Assembly: GCF_030409635.1 (NCBI RefSeq)
Contig: NZ_JAUFQF010000004.1
Location: 124,001 to 188,000 of the forward strand
Direction: 5' to 3'
DNA: 64,000 nucleotides
From: Vibrio agarivorans
Lineage (GTDB): Bacteria; Pseudomonadota; Gammaproteobacteria; Enterobacterales; Vibrionaceae
The notes under the pieces were generated by a model. It was not told the origin of the DNA, did not search any database, and saw only the letters and a list, made by a program, of their open reading frames with translations. The first letter of the stretch is position 1; each line of letters opens with the position of its first letter. A program made the position numbers and the translations under genes. Shown here one piece after another: positions 19,227 to 28,359 of the stretch.

Positions 19227-20195
19227 ATGAGCAAAATTTACGAAGACAATTCACTGACTATCGGCAACACACCTCTAGTGCGCCTTAACAAAGTAAGTAA
19301 AGGTAACGTGCTAGCGAAAGTAGAAGCACGTAACCCAAGCTTCAGCGTTAAATGTCGTATCGGTGCGAACATGATCTGGGAAGCGGAGAAAGCCGGCACT
19401 CTAACCAAAGATGTTGAACTTGTAGAGCCAACCAGTGGTAATACTGGTATTGCACTTGCCTTCGTTGCAGCGGCTCGCGGTTACAAGCTTACACTAACAA
19501 TGCCTGAGTCGATGAGCCTAGAGCGCCGTAAACTGCTTAAAGCCCTTGGTGCAAAACTGGTATTGACTGAAGCACCAAAAGGCATGAAAGGTGCGATTGC
19601 AAAAGCAGAAGAAATTGTGGCTTCTAACCCTGAAAAATACCTTCTACTGCAACAGTTCGACAACCCTGCTAACCCACAAATTCACGAGAAGACAACAGGT
19701 CCTGAGATCTGGGATGCAACCGATGGCCAAATCGATGTTCTGGTTGCTGGTGTTGGTACTGGCGGTACGATCACAGGTACAAGCCGCTACATCAAGGGTG
19801 AAAAAGGTAAAGCGATCACCTCGGTTGCTGTTGAGCCAGCTGAGTCTCCTGTGATTTCTCAAGTCCTTGCCGGTGAAGACGTTCAGCCAGCGCCTCATAA
19901 AATTCAAGGTATCGGTGCAGGCTTTATTCCTGGCAACCTAGATTTAGAAGTGCTTGACCGCGTAGAAACCGTCACTTCTGATGAAGCGATAGATATGTCA
20001 CGTCGCTTAATGGAAGAAGAAGGTATCTTAGCAGGTATCTCTTCTGGTGCAGCTGTCGTAGCGGCGAACCGCATTGCCGAACTTCCTGAATTTGCAGGCA
20101 AAACTATCGTAACGATACTACCAAGTTCAGGTGAGCGTTACCTAAGTTCTCCACTGTTTGCAGGTCTATTTACTGACCAAGAGAACCAGCAGTAA
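19227..20195 (+). CDS. cysK: Cysteine synthase A (O-acetylserine sulfhydrylase)
   Basis: A PLP enzyme making L-cysteine from O-acetylserine and sulfide in the cytosol. The PLP lysine is K42 in [11 protein letters not shown]. The phosphate-binding loop GTGGTITG and the substrate loop [11 protein letters not shown] are present. The length is 322 residues. ATG 19227 is chosen over 19221 because AAAGGA is correctly spaced only for it, and it matches the E. coli start MSKI. A terminator follows at 20221-20247. Confidence 0.98.
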   Translation: MSKIYEDNSLTIGNTPLVRLNKVSKGNVLAKVEARNPSFSVKCRIGANMIWEAEKAGTLTKDVELVEPTSGNTGIALAFVAAARGYKLTLTMPESMSLERRKLLKALGAKLVLTEAPKGMKGAIAKAEEIVASNPEKYLLLQQFDNPANPQIHEKTTGPEIWDATDGQIDVLVAGVGTGGTITGTSRYIKGEKGKAITSVAVEPAESPVISQVLAGEDVQPAPHKIQGIGAGFIPGNLDLEVLDRVETVTSDEAIDMSRRLMEEEGILAGISSGAAVVAANRIAELPEFAGKTIVTILPSSGERYLSSPLFAGLFTDQENQQ

Positions 20196-20220
20196 TTGGT
20201 GTCAAATCAATTTTTGGTTT

Positions 20221-20248
20221 AAAAAAGCTCCCTATGGGAGCTTTTTTT
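20221..20248 (+). terminator. Terminator of cysK
   Basis: A 12-bp perfect stem (20221-20232 with 20236-20247), 3-nt loop, ending in seven T. Confidence 0.93.
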
Positions 20249-20507
20249 ATTGATCCTAGGCTGACCTTTGGTAATATCAGCACTGTTTTATTTTAAGCTT
20301 CAAAATAAAAAAAGAAGCCAAAACGAATTTTATGCCGTCGTGTCCTCTTCAGAAAGGATCTGAAAGAGACGCAGGATGGTAAAAACTATAAGCCAGTTTA
20401 AGTTGTGATACTTTTTTGGTGTTACACGGTCTAGACATTAGCAACTAAATAGTTAAGCTAGAACTGGCAAGCAACTCAAAAAATAAATCAAATTGGGGTA
20501 ATACAAA
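20249..20507 (+). promoter_or_regulatory. ptsH upstream region with leader hairpin
   Basis: About 260 bp between the cysK terminator and ptsH. A hairpin CTCTTCAGA...TCTGAAAGAG with a GGA-containing loop sits at 20345-20368, about 140 bp before ptsH. No convincing CRP dyad is visible. The region probably holds the pts operon promoters and an mRNA leader. Confidence 0.4.
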
Positions 20508-20765
20508 ATGTACGAGAAGCAAGTAGAAATCACTGCGGAAAATGGTCTTCACACTCGTCCTGCTGCACAATTCGTTAAAGAAGCAAAATCTTTCGATGCA
20601 GACATCACTGTGACTTCTAACGGCAAAAGCGCTAGCGCGAAAAGCCTTTTCAAACTACAAACTCTTGGCCTAGTAAAAGGTACAGTAGTAACTATCTCTG
20701 CTGAAGGTCCACAAGCTACTGAAGCTGTTGACCACCTAGTTGCTCTAATGGACCAACTACACTAA
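20508..20765 (+). CDS. ptsH: PTS phosphocarrier protein HPr
   Basis: A small cytosolic phosphocarrier of the sugar phosphotransferase system, moving phosphate from enzyme I to the EIIA domains. It has 85 residues, with the phosphorylated histidine at H15 ([10 protein letters not shown]) and S46 at the regulatory-site position. It begins the ptsH-ptsI-crr cluster, with a 13-bp intercistronic hairpin before ptsI. Confidence 0.99.
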   Translation: MYEKQVEITAENGLHTRPAAQFVKEAKSFDADITVTSNGKSASAKSLFKLQTLGLVKGTVVTISAEGPQATEAVDHLVALMDQLH

Positions 20766-20780
20766 TCAAGATTCCAAATT

Positions 20781-20812
20781 CAAAGCCATTTTGTGAAAGC
20801 AAAATGGCTTTG
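20781..20812 (+). repeat. Intercistronic hairpin between ptsH and ptsI
   Basis: A 13-bp perfect stem (CAAAGCCATTTTG 20781-20793 with its complement 20800-20812) and 6-nt loop. Flanking bases ATTCCAA and TTGGAA can extend the pairing past a small bulge. The T-run is only the stem itself, so it is more likely an mRNA-stability or partial-termination element that sets the high HPr to EI ratio. Confidence 0.7.
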
Positions 20813-20900
20813 TTGGAAATAGAGATAAAGTTACGCTAATACTAAATCTAGTATTGGCTCAAAACCTCCCATTTACTTCGACTATGTTTAAGGTAAGGCT

Positions 20901-22625
20901 ATGATTTCAGGTATCCTAGCATCTCCTGGTATTGCTATCGGTAAAGCACTACTACTTCAAGAAGATGAAATCGTTCTAAACACAAATAAAATTTCTGATG
21001 ACCAAGTAGAAGCAGAAGTACAACGCTTCTTCGATGCGCGTAACAAATCATCTGCGCAGCTAGAAGTTGTTAAACAGAAAGCGTTGGAAACGTTTGGTGA
21101 AGAAAAAGAAGCGATCTTCGAAGGTCACATCATGCTTCTTGAAGATGAAGAGCTAGAAGAAGAAATCCTAGCACTAATCAAAGGCGACAAGATGTCTGCT
21201 GATCACGCGATTCACAGCGTAATCGAAGAGCAAGCATCTGCACTTGAGTCTCTAGACGACGAATACTTAAAAGAGCGTGCAACTGATATCCGTGATATCG
21301 GTACACGTTTTGTTAAAAACGCACTAGGCATCAACATCGTATCTCTAAGCGACATCGATGAAGAAGTTATCCTAGTCGCTTACGACCTAACGCCATCTGA
21401 AACGGCACAAATTAACCTAGACTACGTTCTTGGTTTCGCATGTGACATCGGCGGTCGTACTTCACACACTTCAATCATGGCACGCTCTCTAGAGCTACCT
21501 GCTATCGTTGGTACTAACGACATCACTGCACAAGTTAAAAACGGCGACATGCTGATCCTTGATGCAATGAACAACAAAATCGTTATCAACCCATCAGACG
21601 CAGAGCTAGAAGAAGCGAAAGCAGTTAAAGCAGCATTCATCGCTGAAAAAGAAGAGCTTGCTAAGCTAAAAGACCTACCAGCAGAAACAACTGACGGTCA
21701 CCGCGTTGAAGTGTGCGGAAACATTGGTACAGTTAAAGACTGTGACGGCATCCTACGTAACGGTGGCGAAGGCGTTGGTCTGTACCGTACAGAATTCCTA
21801 TTCATGGACCGTGATGCACTTCCAACTGAAGAAGAGCAATACCAAGCTTACAAAGAAGTTGCAGAAGCAATGCACGGCGAAGCGGTAATTATCCGTACTA
21901 TGGATATCGGTGGTGACAAAGACCTACCGTACATGGATCTGCCAAAAGAGATGAACCCATTCCTCGGCTGGCGTGCAGTACGTATCAGCTTAGATCGTCG
22001 CGAAATCCTTCGTGACCAGCTACGTGGTATCCTACGTGCTTCTGCACATGGTAAACTACGTATCATGTTCCCAATGATCATCTCTGTTGAAGAGATCCGT
22101 GAACTGAAGAAAGCAATTGAAGAGTACAAAGCAGAGCTACGCGCTGAAGGTCATGCTTTCGACGAGAGCATCGAAATCGGTGTGATGGTTGAAACTCCAG
22201 CGGCAGCAGCGATTGCACACCACCTTGCAAAAGAAGTGGCATTCTTCTCTATCGGTACTAACGACCTAACGCAATACACACTTGCAGTAGACCGTGGTAA
22301 CGAAATGATTTCACACCTATACAACCCACTATCACCAGCGGTACTAACAGTGATCAAGCAAGTTATCGATGCTTCTCACGCTGAAGGTAAATGGACAGGT
22401 ATGTGTGGTGAGCTAGCAGGTGACGAGCGAGCAACACTTCTTCTACTTGGTATGGGTCTAGATGAGTTCTCAATGAGCGGCATCTCTATCCCTAAAGTTA
22501 AGAAAGTAGTTCGCAACGCAAGCTTTGCGGAAGTGAAAGCAATGGCTGAAAAAGCGCTTACACTTCCAACAGCAGCAGAAATCGAAGCATGTGTTGAGCA
22601 ATTCATTGCTGAAAAAACTAAATAG
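20901..22625 (+). CDS. ptsI: PTS enzyme I
   Basis: The phosphoenolpyruvate-protein phosphotransferase that starts the PTS cascade. It has 574 residues with the phosphohistidine H189 in [13 protein letters not shown], an N-terminal HPr-binding helical domain, and a C-terminal PEP-binding TIM barrel with [21 protein letters not shown] and the MCGELAG motif near the end. Codons are strongly biased towards CTA for leucine and GAA for glutamate, as in its highly expressed neighbours ptsH and crr. Confidence 0.99.
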   Translation: MISGILASPGIAIGKALLLQEDEIVLNTNKISDDQVEAEVQRFFDARNKSSAQLEVVKQKALETFGEEKEAIFEGHIMLLEDEELEEEILALIKGDKMSADHAIHSVIEEQASALESLDDEYLKERATDIRDIGTRFVKNALGINIVSLSDIDEEVILVAYDLTPSETAQINLDYVLGFACDIGGRTSHTSIMARSLELPAIVGTNDITAQVKNGDMLILDAMNNKIVINPSDAELEEAKAVKAAFIAEKEELAKLKDLPAETTDGHRVEVCGNIGTVKDCDGILRNGGEGVGLYRTEFLFMDRDALPTEEEQYQAYKEVAEAMHGEAVIIRTMDIGGDKDLPYMDLPKEMNPFLGWRAVRISLDRREILRDQLRGILRASAHGKLRIMFPMIISVEEIRELKKAIEEYKAELRAEGHAFDESIEIGVMVETPAAAAIAHHLAKEVAFFSIGTNDLTQYTLAVDRGNEMISHLYNPLSPAVLTVIKQVIDASHAEGKWTGMCGELAGDERATLLLLGMGLDEFSMSGISIPKVKKVVRNASFAEVKAMAEKALTLPTAAEIEACVEQFIAEKTK

Positions 22626-22648
22626 TTGAGCGTAGGCTGATTTATTTT

Positions 22649-22678
22649 ATTAGACGGCAAAAAAAGTCGTCTAATTTC
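22649..22678 (+). repeat. Hairpin between ptsI and crr
   Basis: An 8-bp stem ATTAGACG/CGTCTAAT (22649-22656 with 22668-22675) is followed by TTTC. This is a weak terminator-like or processing structure. A TATACT hexamer just downstream could be the -10 of a separate crr promoter. Confidence 0.5.
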
Positions 22679-22736
22679 ATAGATTGGTATACTATAAATC
22701 AACAGGATAAAACAAAAACCTTAGGAGCATGACACA

Positions 22737-23246
22737 ATGGGTCTGTTTGACAAACTTAAAAAGCTAGTATCTGACGACAGCGCTGACGCTGGTGCAATCG
22801 AAATCATCGCACCACTTGCTGGCGAAATCGTAAACATCGAAGATGTGCCAGACGTTGTTTTCGCTGAGAAAATCGTTGGAGACGGTATTGCTATCAAACC
22901 AGCTGGCAACAAAATGGTTGCTCCAGTAAACGGTACAATCGGTAAGATCTTCGAAACTAACCACGCATTCTCTATCGAGTCTGACGATGGTATCGAGCTT
23001 TTCGTACACTTCGGTATCGATACAGTTGAACTTAAAGGCGAAGGCTTCACTCGCATCGCTGAAGAAGGTCAAACTGTTAAAGCTGGTGACACTATCATCG
23101 AATTCGATCTTGCTCTTCTAGAAGAAAAAGCAAAATCTACGCTAACACCTGTTGTTATCTCTAACATGGACGAAATCAAAGAGCTGAACAAGCTTTCTGG
23201 TTCTGTTGTTGTTGGTGAAACGCCAGTACTGCGCGTTACTAAGTAA
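22737..23246 (+). CDS. crr: PTS glucose-specific EIIA component
   Basis: EIIA-Glc passes phosphate from HPr to the glucose-type EIIBC permeases and controls adenylate cyclase and inducer exclusion. It has 169 residues with the two active-site histidines H76 (NHAFSIES) and H91 ([10 protein letters not shown]). A clear AGGAG precedes the ATG and a strong terminator follows. Confidence 0.99.
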   Translation: MGLFDKLKKLVSDDSADAGAIEIIAPLAGEIVNIEDVPDVVFAEKIVGDGIAIKPAGNKMVAPVNGTIGKIFETNHAFSIESDDGIELFVHFGIDTVELKGEGFTRIAEEGQTVKAGDTIIEFDLALLEEKAKSTLTPVVISNMDEIKELNKLSGSVVVGETPVLRVTK

Positions 23247-23269
23247 TTAATTACTTAAATCCAATTTTG

Positions 23270-23297
23270 AAAACGCAGCTTACAAGCTGCGTTTTTT
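23270..23297 (+). terminator. Terminator of the pts cluster
   Basis: AAAACGCAGCTT pairs with AAGCTGCGTTTT across a very short loop, followed by a T-run. Confidence 0.92.
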
Positions 23298-23356
23298 TAT
23301 GGCTGTTATTTGTGGCTATTACCTCTATGACCATTGCCTCTAACAGCAATATCGCA

Positions 23357-23962
23357 CTAGCGCGTGTAGGTGTTTAGAATCATCGAAACGACGCTCTGTA
23401 AGTAGTCTCTCTGCTGCGACTCACTCTGCTCAATATCCACACCTAGCGTATGCCAATACACTGCTTGCCCATGCACCATCAACATGAATTGAAAAGCCGC
23501 ATGCTGCATATTCTTTTCACGGCAAAACTCTCCCTTCTCCTGCAAAAACTCAAAGTACTCTTGCACCATCAAGGTGGTCGGCTCAGGGCCCGCTTTCAAA
23601 TACGCCTGCCCTAGATCAGGGTGGCTCTCAACCTGGCTCACTGCCGTTCGATACGTATTCATTACAGCCGAGGTCATCATCATGTTTTGAAAGTGCGTTG
23701 CGAAGTCAAGAAGCGCGAGCTCAGGAGGACGCGGATCATCCTTTAAGTGAACATGTAGTCGATTTGATTCACACCGCGTTTTCACACAGGTCTCAAAAAG
23801 CTCATCTTTGGTTTTAAAATGTGCATAGACCGTTTGCTTAGAGACGTTTGCCGCCTTAGCAATCTGATCCATGCTTACGGCATAGCCAACCTCCGTAAAC
23901 AACTTTCCGGCGGCCAGTACGATCTGCTCACGCTTTTTCGCGCTGCGTGGTGTTAAAACCAT
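23357..23962 (-). CDS. TetR-family repressor
   Basis: A 201-residue regulator with an N-terminal TetR helix-turn-helix (IVLAAGKLFTEVGYAVSMDQIAKAANVSKQTVYAHFKTKDEL, residues about 15-55) and a helical ligand-binding C-terminal domain. It is divergent from the RND adaptor and pump genes. A 33-bp perfect palindrome lies in front of the adaptor gene and a weaker copy near its own start, so it very probably represses both the pump and itself. The ligand is unknown. Confidence 0.92.
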   Translation of the reverse strand: MVLTPRSAKKREQIVLAAGKLFTEVGYAVSMDQIAKAANVSKQTVYAHFKTKDELFETCVKTRCESNRLHVHLKDDPRPPELALLDFATHFQNMMMTSAVMNTYRTAVSQVESHPDLGQAYLKAGPEPTTLMVQEYFEFLQEKGEFCREKNMQHAAFQFMLMVHGQAVYWHTLGVDIEQSESQQRDYLQSVVSMILNTYTR

Positions 23963-23980
23963 AAATACTCCTAGAACACC

Positions 23981-24004
23981 AAACTGGACTCAGTAGTCTA
24001 GTTT
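23981..24004. promoter_or_regulatory. Second, imperfect TetR-type operator
   Basis: AAACTGGAC (23981-23989) and GTCTAGTTT (about 23996-24004) form an imperfect inverted repeat. The half-sites are near copies of those in the perfect operator at 24062. It lies about 20 bp upstream of the repressor start and fits autoregulation. Confidence 0.6.
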
Positions 24005-24061
24005 TAGAGATATTCATCAAATAATCATAATAACTGTATTGATTATTACGCCATGCTGCAC

Positions 24062-24094
24062 TTAAATCAAACTAGACAGTCTAGTTTGATTTAA
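24062..24094. promoter_or_regulatory. Perfect palindromic operator, probable TetR-family binding site
   Basis: A 33-bp perfect palindrome centred on 24078 with half-site AAACTAGAC. It lies in the divergent intergenic region, 20 bp upstream of the adaptor start. Its size, symmetry and position are typical of a TetR-family operator. Confidence 0.82.
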
Positions 24095-24114
24095 TAAAAC
24101 TCTAGGAATTCGAC

Positions 24115-25239
24115 ATGGATAGCAAAATGGGCTCCACTCTCTCTATTATTGGCCTCATCAGCAGCATGCTAGTTATCACTGCTTGCTCACAAGAGAGTGC
24201 GCCAATAAAAACTTCAGTCAACTTGCCCATCGCCGAGGTGATTGAGCCACAGCGTTCAGAGCAGTACCAAGTAGAACGGGAATATGTGGGGTTCGTGCGT
24301 GCCAAAGATCAGGCAAGACTCGGGTTTGAACTGAGTGGGCAAATTGAATCTATCTTTGTCGATGTAGGAGACACGGTTTCTGAGGGGCAGGCACTGATCA
24401 CCCTCGACAAGCGACTCCTGATCACTCAAGCTCGTCAACTAGAGGCACAGCAAGCGGAAGTCACCGCGCAGCTCAAACTGATTGAAACCAACCTAAAGCG
24501 TCAACTATCGTTACAGAAAAAAGGCTTTAGCGCAGAAGCTGAAATCGATTCTTTAACTAGTCAGAAAAATGCACTACTGGCCAATAGACAACAACTCAAA
24601 GCCAGTTTAGAAGCGAATCGCTTACAGCAGGAAAAGTCGACCATTATTGCCCCATTCTCAGGTGTTATCAGTCAGAGACTCGTCTCTAAAGGTGATGTCG
24701 TCACAACTGGCACACCGACGTTAACCCTGCTAGCCAATAGTACCCATGAGGTTCATATTGGTGTCCCGACAAAGTATGTCGCTGATATACTCCAAAAACA
24801 ACAGTGGCAAATTCGCATAGATGGTGATTATGTTGCTGCCAATCTCATCAACCCGGGCGCACAGGTCAACACGCAATCTAGAACGGTAGAACTGCGCTTC
24901 GCTTTACCACATTCAAGCAAGCCTTTTGATGGCCAACTCGGGTATTTACAATATCAAGACCACCGAAATCAACAAGGTTACTGGCTTCCTCTCTCCGCAC
25001 TGACTGACGGTCTGCGTGGCACTTGGAATGTGTTTATTGTCGATAGTGAAGACAAAGTGCACCGTGCACATGTTGAGCTCATCTATGCCAATAATGATGC
25101 AGCTTTTGTCAAAGGAGAACTCAAATCAGGCGACCGCGTGGTAGCTTCGGGTCTGCACCGCATAATTCCCGGTCAAATTGTTCAAACTGAAATCATTACT
25201 AATCAAGCACATAATGCGCTTGCAACGACTAACCCGTAG
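24115..25239 (+). CDS. RND efflux periplasmic adaptor lipoprotein
   Basis: A membrane-fusion protein linking an RND pump to an outer-membrane channel. It has 374 residues; the signal peptide ends in the lipobox VITAC, so it should be lipid-anchored to the inner membrane. Typical elements: the lipoyl half-motif FELSGQIESIFVDVGDTVSEGQAL near residues 66-90, a coiled-coil hairpin (about 100-165), the second lipoyl half IIAPFSGVISQRLVSKGDVV, and beta-barrel domains. It is followed 12 bp later by the pump gene. No outer-membrane channel gene is in the cluster, so TolC is probably used. Confidence 0.92.
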   Translation: MDSKMGSTLSIIGLISSMLVITACSQESAPIKTSVNLPIAEVIEPQRSEQYQVEREYVGFVRAKDQARLGFELSGQIESIFVDVGDTVSEGQALITLDKRLLITQARQLEAQQAEVTAQLKLIETNLKRQLSLQKKGFSAEAEIDSLTSQKNALLANRQQLKASLEANRLQQEKSTIIAPFSGVISQRLVSKGDVVTTGTPTLTLLANSTHEVHIGVPTKYVADILQKQQWQIRIDGDYVAANLINPGAQVNTQSRTVELRFALPHSSKPFDGQLGYLQYQDHRNQQGYWLPLSALTDGLRGTWNVFIVDSEDKVHRAHVELIYANNDAAFVKGELKSGDRVVASGLHRIIPGQIVQTEIITNQAHNALATTNP

Positions 25240-25251
25240 GGAGAGCATGTA

Positions 25252-28200
25252 ATGATGACACTCATACTTCGTAACACGCGCTTACTCGTTCTATTTACCG
25301 CTTTATTGCTCGTCTCCGGCCTCTCCGCGTTGCAGTCTCTACCGCGAGCTGAAGACCCTTTGATCACCAACCGTAATGCCGCAATTACCACCCACTATCC
25401 AGGGGCAACACCAGAGCGCGTTGAAGCACTCGTCACTGAGAAGATAGAAACCGAACTGCGCACGCTAGATGACATTCAGTTAATCACGTCAACGTCTCGA
25501 GCGGGGATCTCTGTGGTGAGTATCGAACTGCTCGATACCATCACTGATTCCGAACCCGTGTGGTCTCGTGTTCGCGATAAACTAAGCGATGTCAAACCTA
25601 AGCTGCCTCAAGGTAGCTCTGATCCTGTACTAGACAGTGATCACTCATATGCGTTTACTCTCATCACTGCGATCACATGGCAAGGAGAAGGAAAGCCGAA
25701 TTTGTTGGTGATGAACCGTTATGCCAAAGAGCTCGCTCAGCAATTTCGAGCGATGAATGGCACCGAGTTCGTGGATGAATACGGTACGGTCAATGAAGAG
25801 ATTTTGGTGTCCATTGACCGGGGTGCGGTTGCCTCTCTTGGAGCGAGTGCAGAAAGCTTGTCTCTGGCTATTGGTGGCGCTGATGCCAAAAATTCAGCGG
25901 GAGAGCTTGTCAACGGAGCGAATCGCTTTGCGCTTGAAATGAGTAAATCCCTCGATTCTCTAGAGCGAATTAAGCAAGTCCCTATCGCACTCGATGAGTA
26001 TGGTTATGTGGTCCATTTAGAAGACGTCGCAAAAATTGAGCGCGCGTATAATACGCCACCAACGCAAATCGCGTTAGTCGATGGCAAACCCACCGTCATC
26101 GTTGCCGCGCGCATGCAACCAGATGTGCGGGTAGATAAATGGACCCCAAGGGCTCAAGCCCTTATCGAACGCTTCCAGTCGGATCTCCCTCGTCATCTAA
26201 ACGTAGACGTGTTATTTGAGCAAGATGGCTATACCCAAACACGACTTTCTGAACTGATGACAAGCCTAATTATTGGTTTTTCACTCATCCTCGCCGTGCT
26301 GTTGATTACGCTCGGCCTGCGTTCGGCTTGGATTGTTGCTCTGTCACTGCCACTAACTGCTATGCTGACTCTCACCATGATGAAGGCAACAGGTATCCCC
26401 ATCAACCAAATGTCAGTGACAGGCTTGATCGTGGCTCTTGGTATTATGGTGGACAATGCGATTGTGATGGTCGACACCATTCAAAGCTACCGCGCCAAAG
26501 GGCAGCAAAGAATCGCCGCGGCTTACGAAGCAATCAAGCATTTATGGATCCCACTGCTCGGCTCGACGCTAACCACCGTACTGTCATTTGCGCCTATTTT
26601 CCTGATGCCAGGGCCTGCTGGGGAGTTTGTTGGTGCGATTGCGATTACTGTGTCTTTTTCACTTATCGGCTCTTACTTTATTGCTCATACCCTAGTGGCT
26701 GGTTTTGCTGCGCGTTTTTTACCCAAAGTCAGTAACACGACTCGCTGGTACCATCATGGCATACAGATGCCAAAGTTGGCCCTCGCGTTTGAAAAAACGG
26801 TCCGCTTTGCCGTTCATAACTCGATCAAATCAGCTTTAGTGGTTTGCTCGATCCCAATCTTTGGGTTTTGGTCTGCTGGTCAACTCACCGAACAGTTCTT
26901 TCCACCCTCTGATCGTGACATGTTTGAGGTTCAGGTCTTTCTTCCCCCTCAAGCCAGTATCTATGCCACTGAATCAACCGTTGAAAAAGTAGAGCAAGCC
27001 ATACGAGAAAACCAACATGTTGAATCGGTTAATTGGCTGGTTGGGACCAACTTTCCATCCTTCTACTACAACTTGCTTAGTAATCAGCGAGGCGCCCCCT
27101 ACTTCGCTCAAGCGATGGTAAAAATGGAGCACTTTAGTCATGCGAACCACTATGTTCCCGAGTTGCAAAAAAAGTTAGACCGAGTCGTTCCTAACGCTCA
27201 AGTGTTAGTGCGCAAATTAGAGCAAGGCCCTCCATTTAACGCACCATTAGAAATCCGTATTTATGGCCATAGTCTTGATGGGTTGAAGCAAATTGGCGAA
27301 GAGATTCGTCTTATCATGGCGCAAACACAAGACGTCACTCACACTCGTAGTACGCTTCAACCCGGTGTACCTAAAATTTGGCTCGACGTAAATGAACAGT
27401 CAACGCTGCTCAGTGGTATGACACTCTCAAGGCTTGCGAATACACTAGAAACCACCCTAGTCGGTCAAGTTCAGGGAAGCATTATTGAAGGCACTGAATC
27501 GATTCCTGTTAGGGTAAAGGTCGCAGAAGAAGATCGTCAGCGTTTATCACAACTGGCACAATTGCCACTGGCGAGTAGTGATGGTCAAAGCACGCTGTTG
27601 ATGCCACTCTCTGCACTAACCGAGTTTGAGATCACTCCAAGTCGCGGTGCGATTACACGGCGTAATGGTCAGCGCGTGAATACCATAGAAGGTTTTGTTG
27701 CTGCAGGGGTGTTACCACAAACGGCCCTTAATGAATTTAAAGCGAATGTTGCAAGCTATATTGAGCAACTACCTAGCGGCTATAGCGTTGAATTTGGGGG
27801 AGAATCTGCTGAGAGAGATGAGTCTGTCGCTAATTTAATGAGCAGCCTCTCACTGGTTATCACATTAATGATTCTAGTGATCGTCCTTTCCTTCAACTCA
27901 TTCCGTTTGAGCGGAATTATATTTTTAGTCGCTGGACTTGCTGCCGGGCTTGGGCTGCTTTCGGTTTGGGTATTTTCCTACCCATTTGGCTTTACTGTGA
28001 TTATTGGTTTATTGGGCGTCATTGGGCTCGCGATTAACGCGGCTATCGTGATCTTAGCTGAGCTAAAATCCGATCAAGAGGCTATGTTGGGGGACAAAGC
28101 GGCAATTACCGCCGGGGTAATGAGTTGCACGCGCCATATTACCTCAACGACCATCACCACGATTGGTGGCTTTCTTCCGCTGATCTTAGCTGGCGGAGGG

Positions 28201-28359
28201 TTCTGGCCCCCGTTTGCAGTGGCGATCGCTGGCGGTACCTTACTCACCACCCTAATCTCGTTCTATGTCGTACCCGCTCTATTTACACTGAGCCGTCACC
28301 GCTCTAGAAAAACTCAGAAAACATCAGATCAACAGACGGAGCAAGCATCACAAGCCTAA
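25252..28359 (+). CDS. RND efflux pump, inner-membrane transporter
   Basis: A 1035-residue proton-driven RND transporter with twelve predicted membrane helices. One helix lies at the N-terminus, then a large periplasmic loop, five helices (about 335-540), and the same pattern repeated. The helix-4 motif GIMVDNAIVMVD with paired acidic residues for proton relay is present. It resembles the AcrB/MexF-like HAE-1 superfamily and its relatives, but the substrate cannot be read. Control by the adjacent TetR repressor is likely. Its 3' end overlaps the convergent ubiF gene by 12 bp. Confidence 0.93.
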   Translation: MMTLILRNTRLLVLFTALLLVSGLSALQSLPRAEDPLITNRNAAITTHYPGATPERVEALVTEKIETELRTLDDIQLITSTSRAGISVVSIELLDTITDSEPVWSRVRDKLSDVKPKLPQGSSDPVLDSDHSYAFTLITAITWQGEGKPNLLVMNRYAKELAQQFRAMNGTEFVDEYGTVNEEILVSIDRGAVASLGASAESLSLAIGGADAKNSAGELVNGANRFALEMSKSLDSLERIKQVPIALDEYGYVVHLEDVAKIERAYNTPPTQIALVDGKPTVIVAARMQPDVRVDKWTPRAQALIERFQSDLPRHLNVDVLFEQDGYTQTRLSELMTSLIIGFSLILAVLLITLGLRSAWIVALSLPLTAMLTLTMMKATGIPINQMSVTGLIVALGIMVDNAIVMVDTIQSYRAKGQQRIAAAYEAIKHLWIPLLGSTLTTVLSFAPIFLMPGPAGEFVGAIAITVSFSLIGSYFIAHTLVAGFAARFLPKVSNTTRWYHHGIQMPKLALAFEKTVRFAVHNSIKSALVVCSIPIFGFWSAGQLTEQFFPPSDRDMFEVQVFLPPQASIYATESTVEKVEQAIRENQHVESVNWLVGTNFPSFYYNLLSNQRGAPYFAQAMVKMEHFSHANHYVPELQKKLDRVVPNAQVLVRKLEQGPPFNAPLEIRIYGHSLDGLKQIGEEIRLIMAQTQDVTHTRSTLQPGVPKIWLDVNEQSTLLSGMTLSRLANTLETTLVGQVQGSIIEGTESIPVRVKVAEEDRQRLSQLAQLPLASSDGQSTLLMPLSALTEFEITPSRGAITRRNGQRVNTIEGFVAAGVLPQTALNEFKANVASYIEQLPSGYSVEFGGESAERDESVANLMSSLSLVITLMILVIVLSFNSFRLSGIIFLVAGLAAGLGLLSVWVFSYPFGFTVIIGLLGVIGLAINAAIVILAELKSDQEAMLGDKAAITAGVMSCTRHITSTTITTIGGFLPLILAGGGFWPPFAVAIAGGTLLTTLISFYVVPALFTLSRHRSRKTQKTSDQQTEQASQA

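Noticed and set aside
20402..20440. CRP site before ptsH
   Set aside because: A TGTGA half-site is present but no matching TCACA half-site follows at the right distance.
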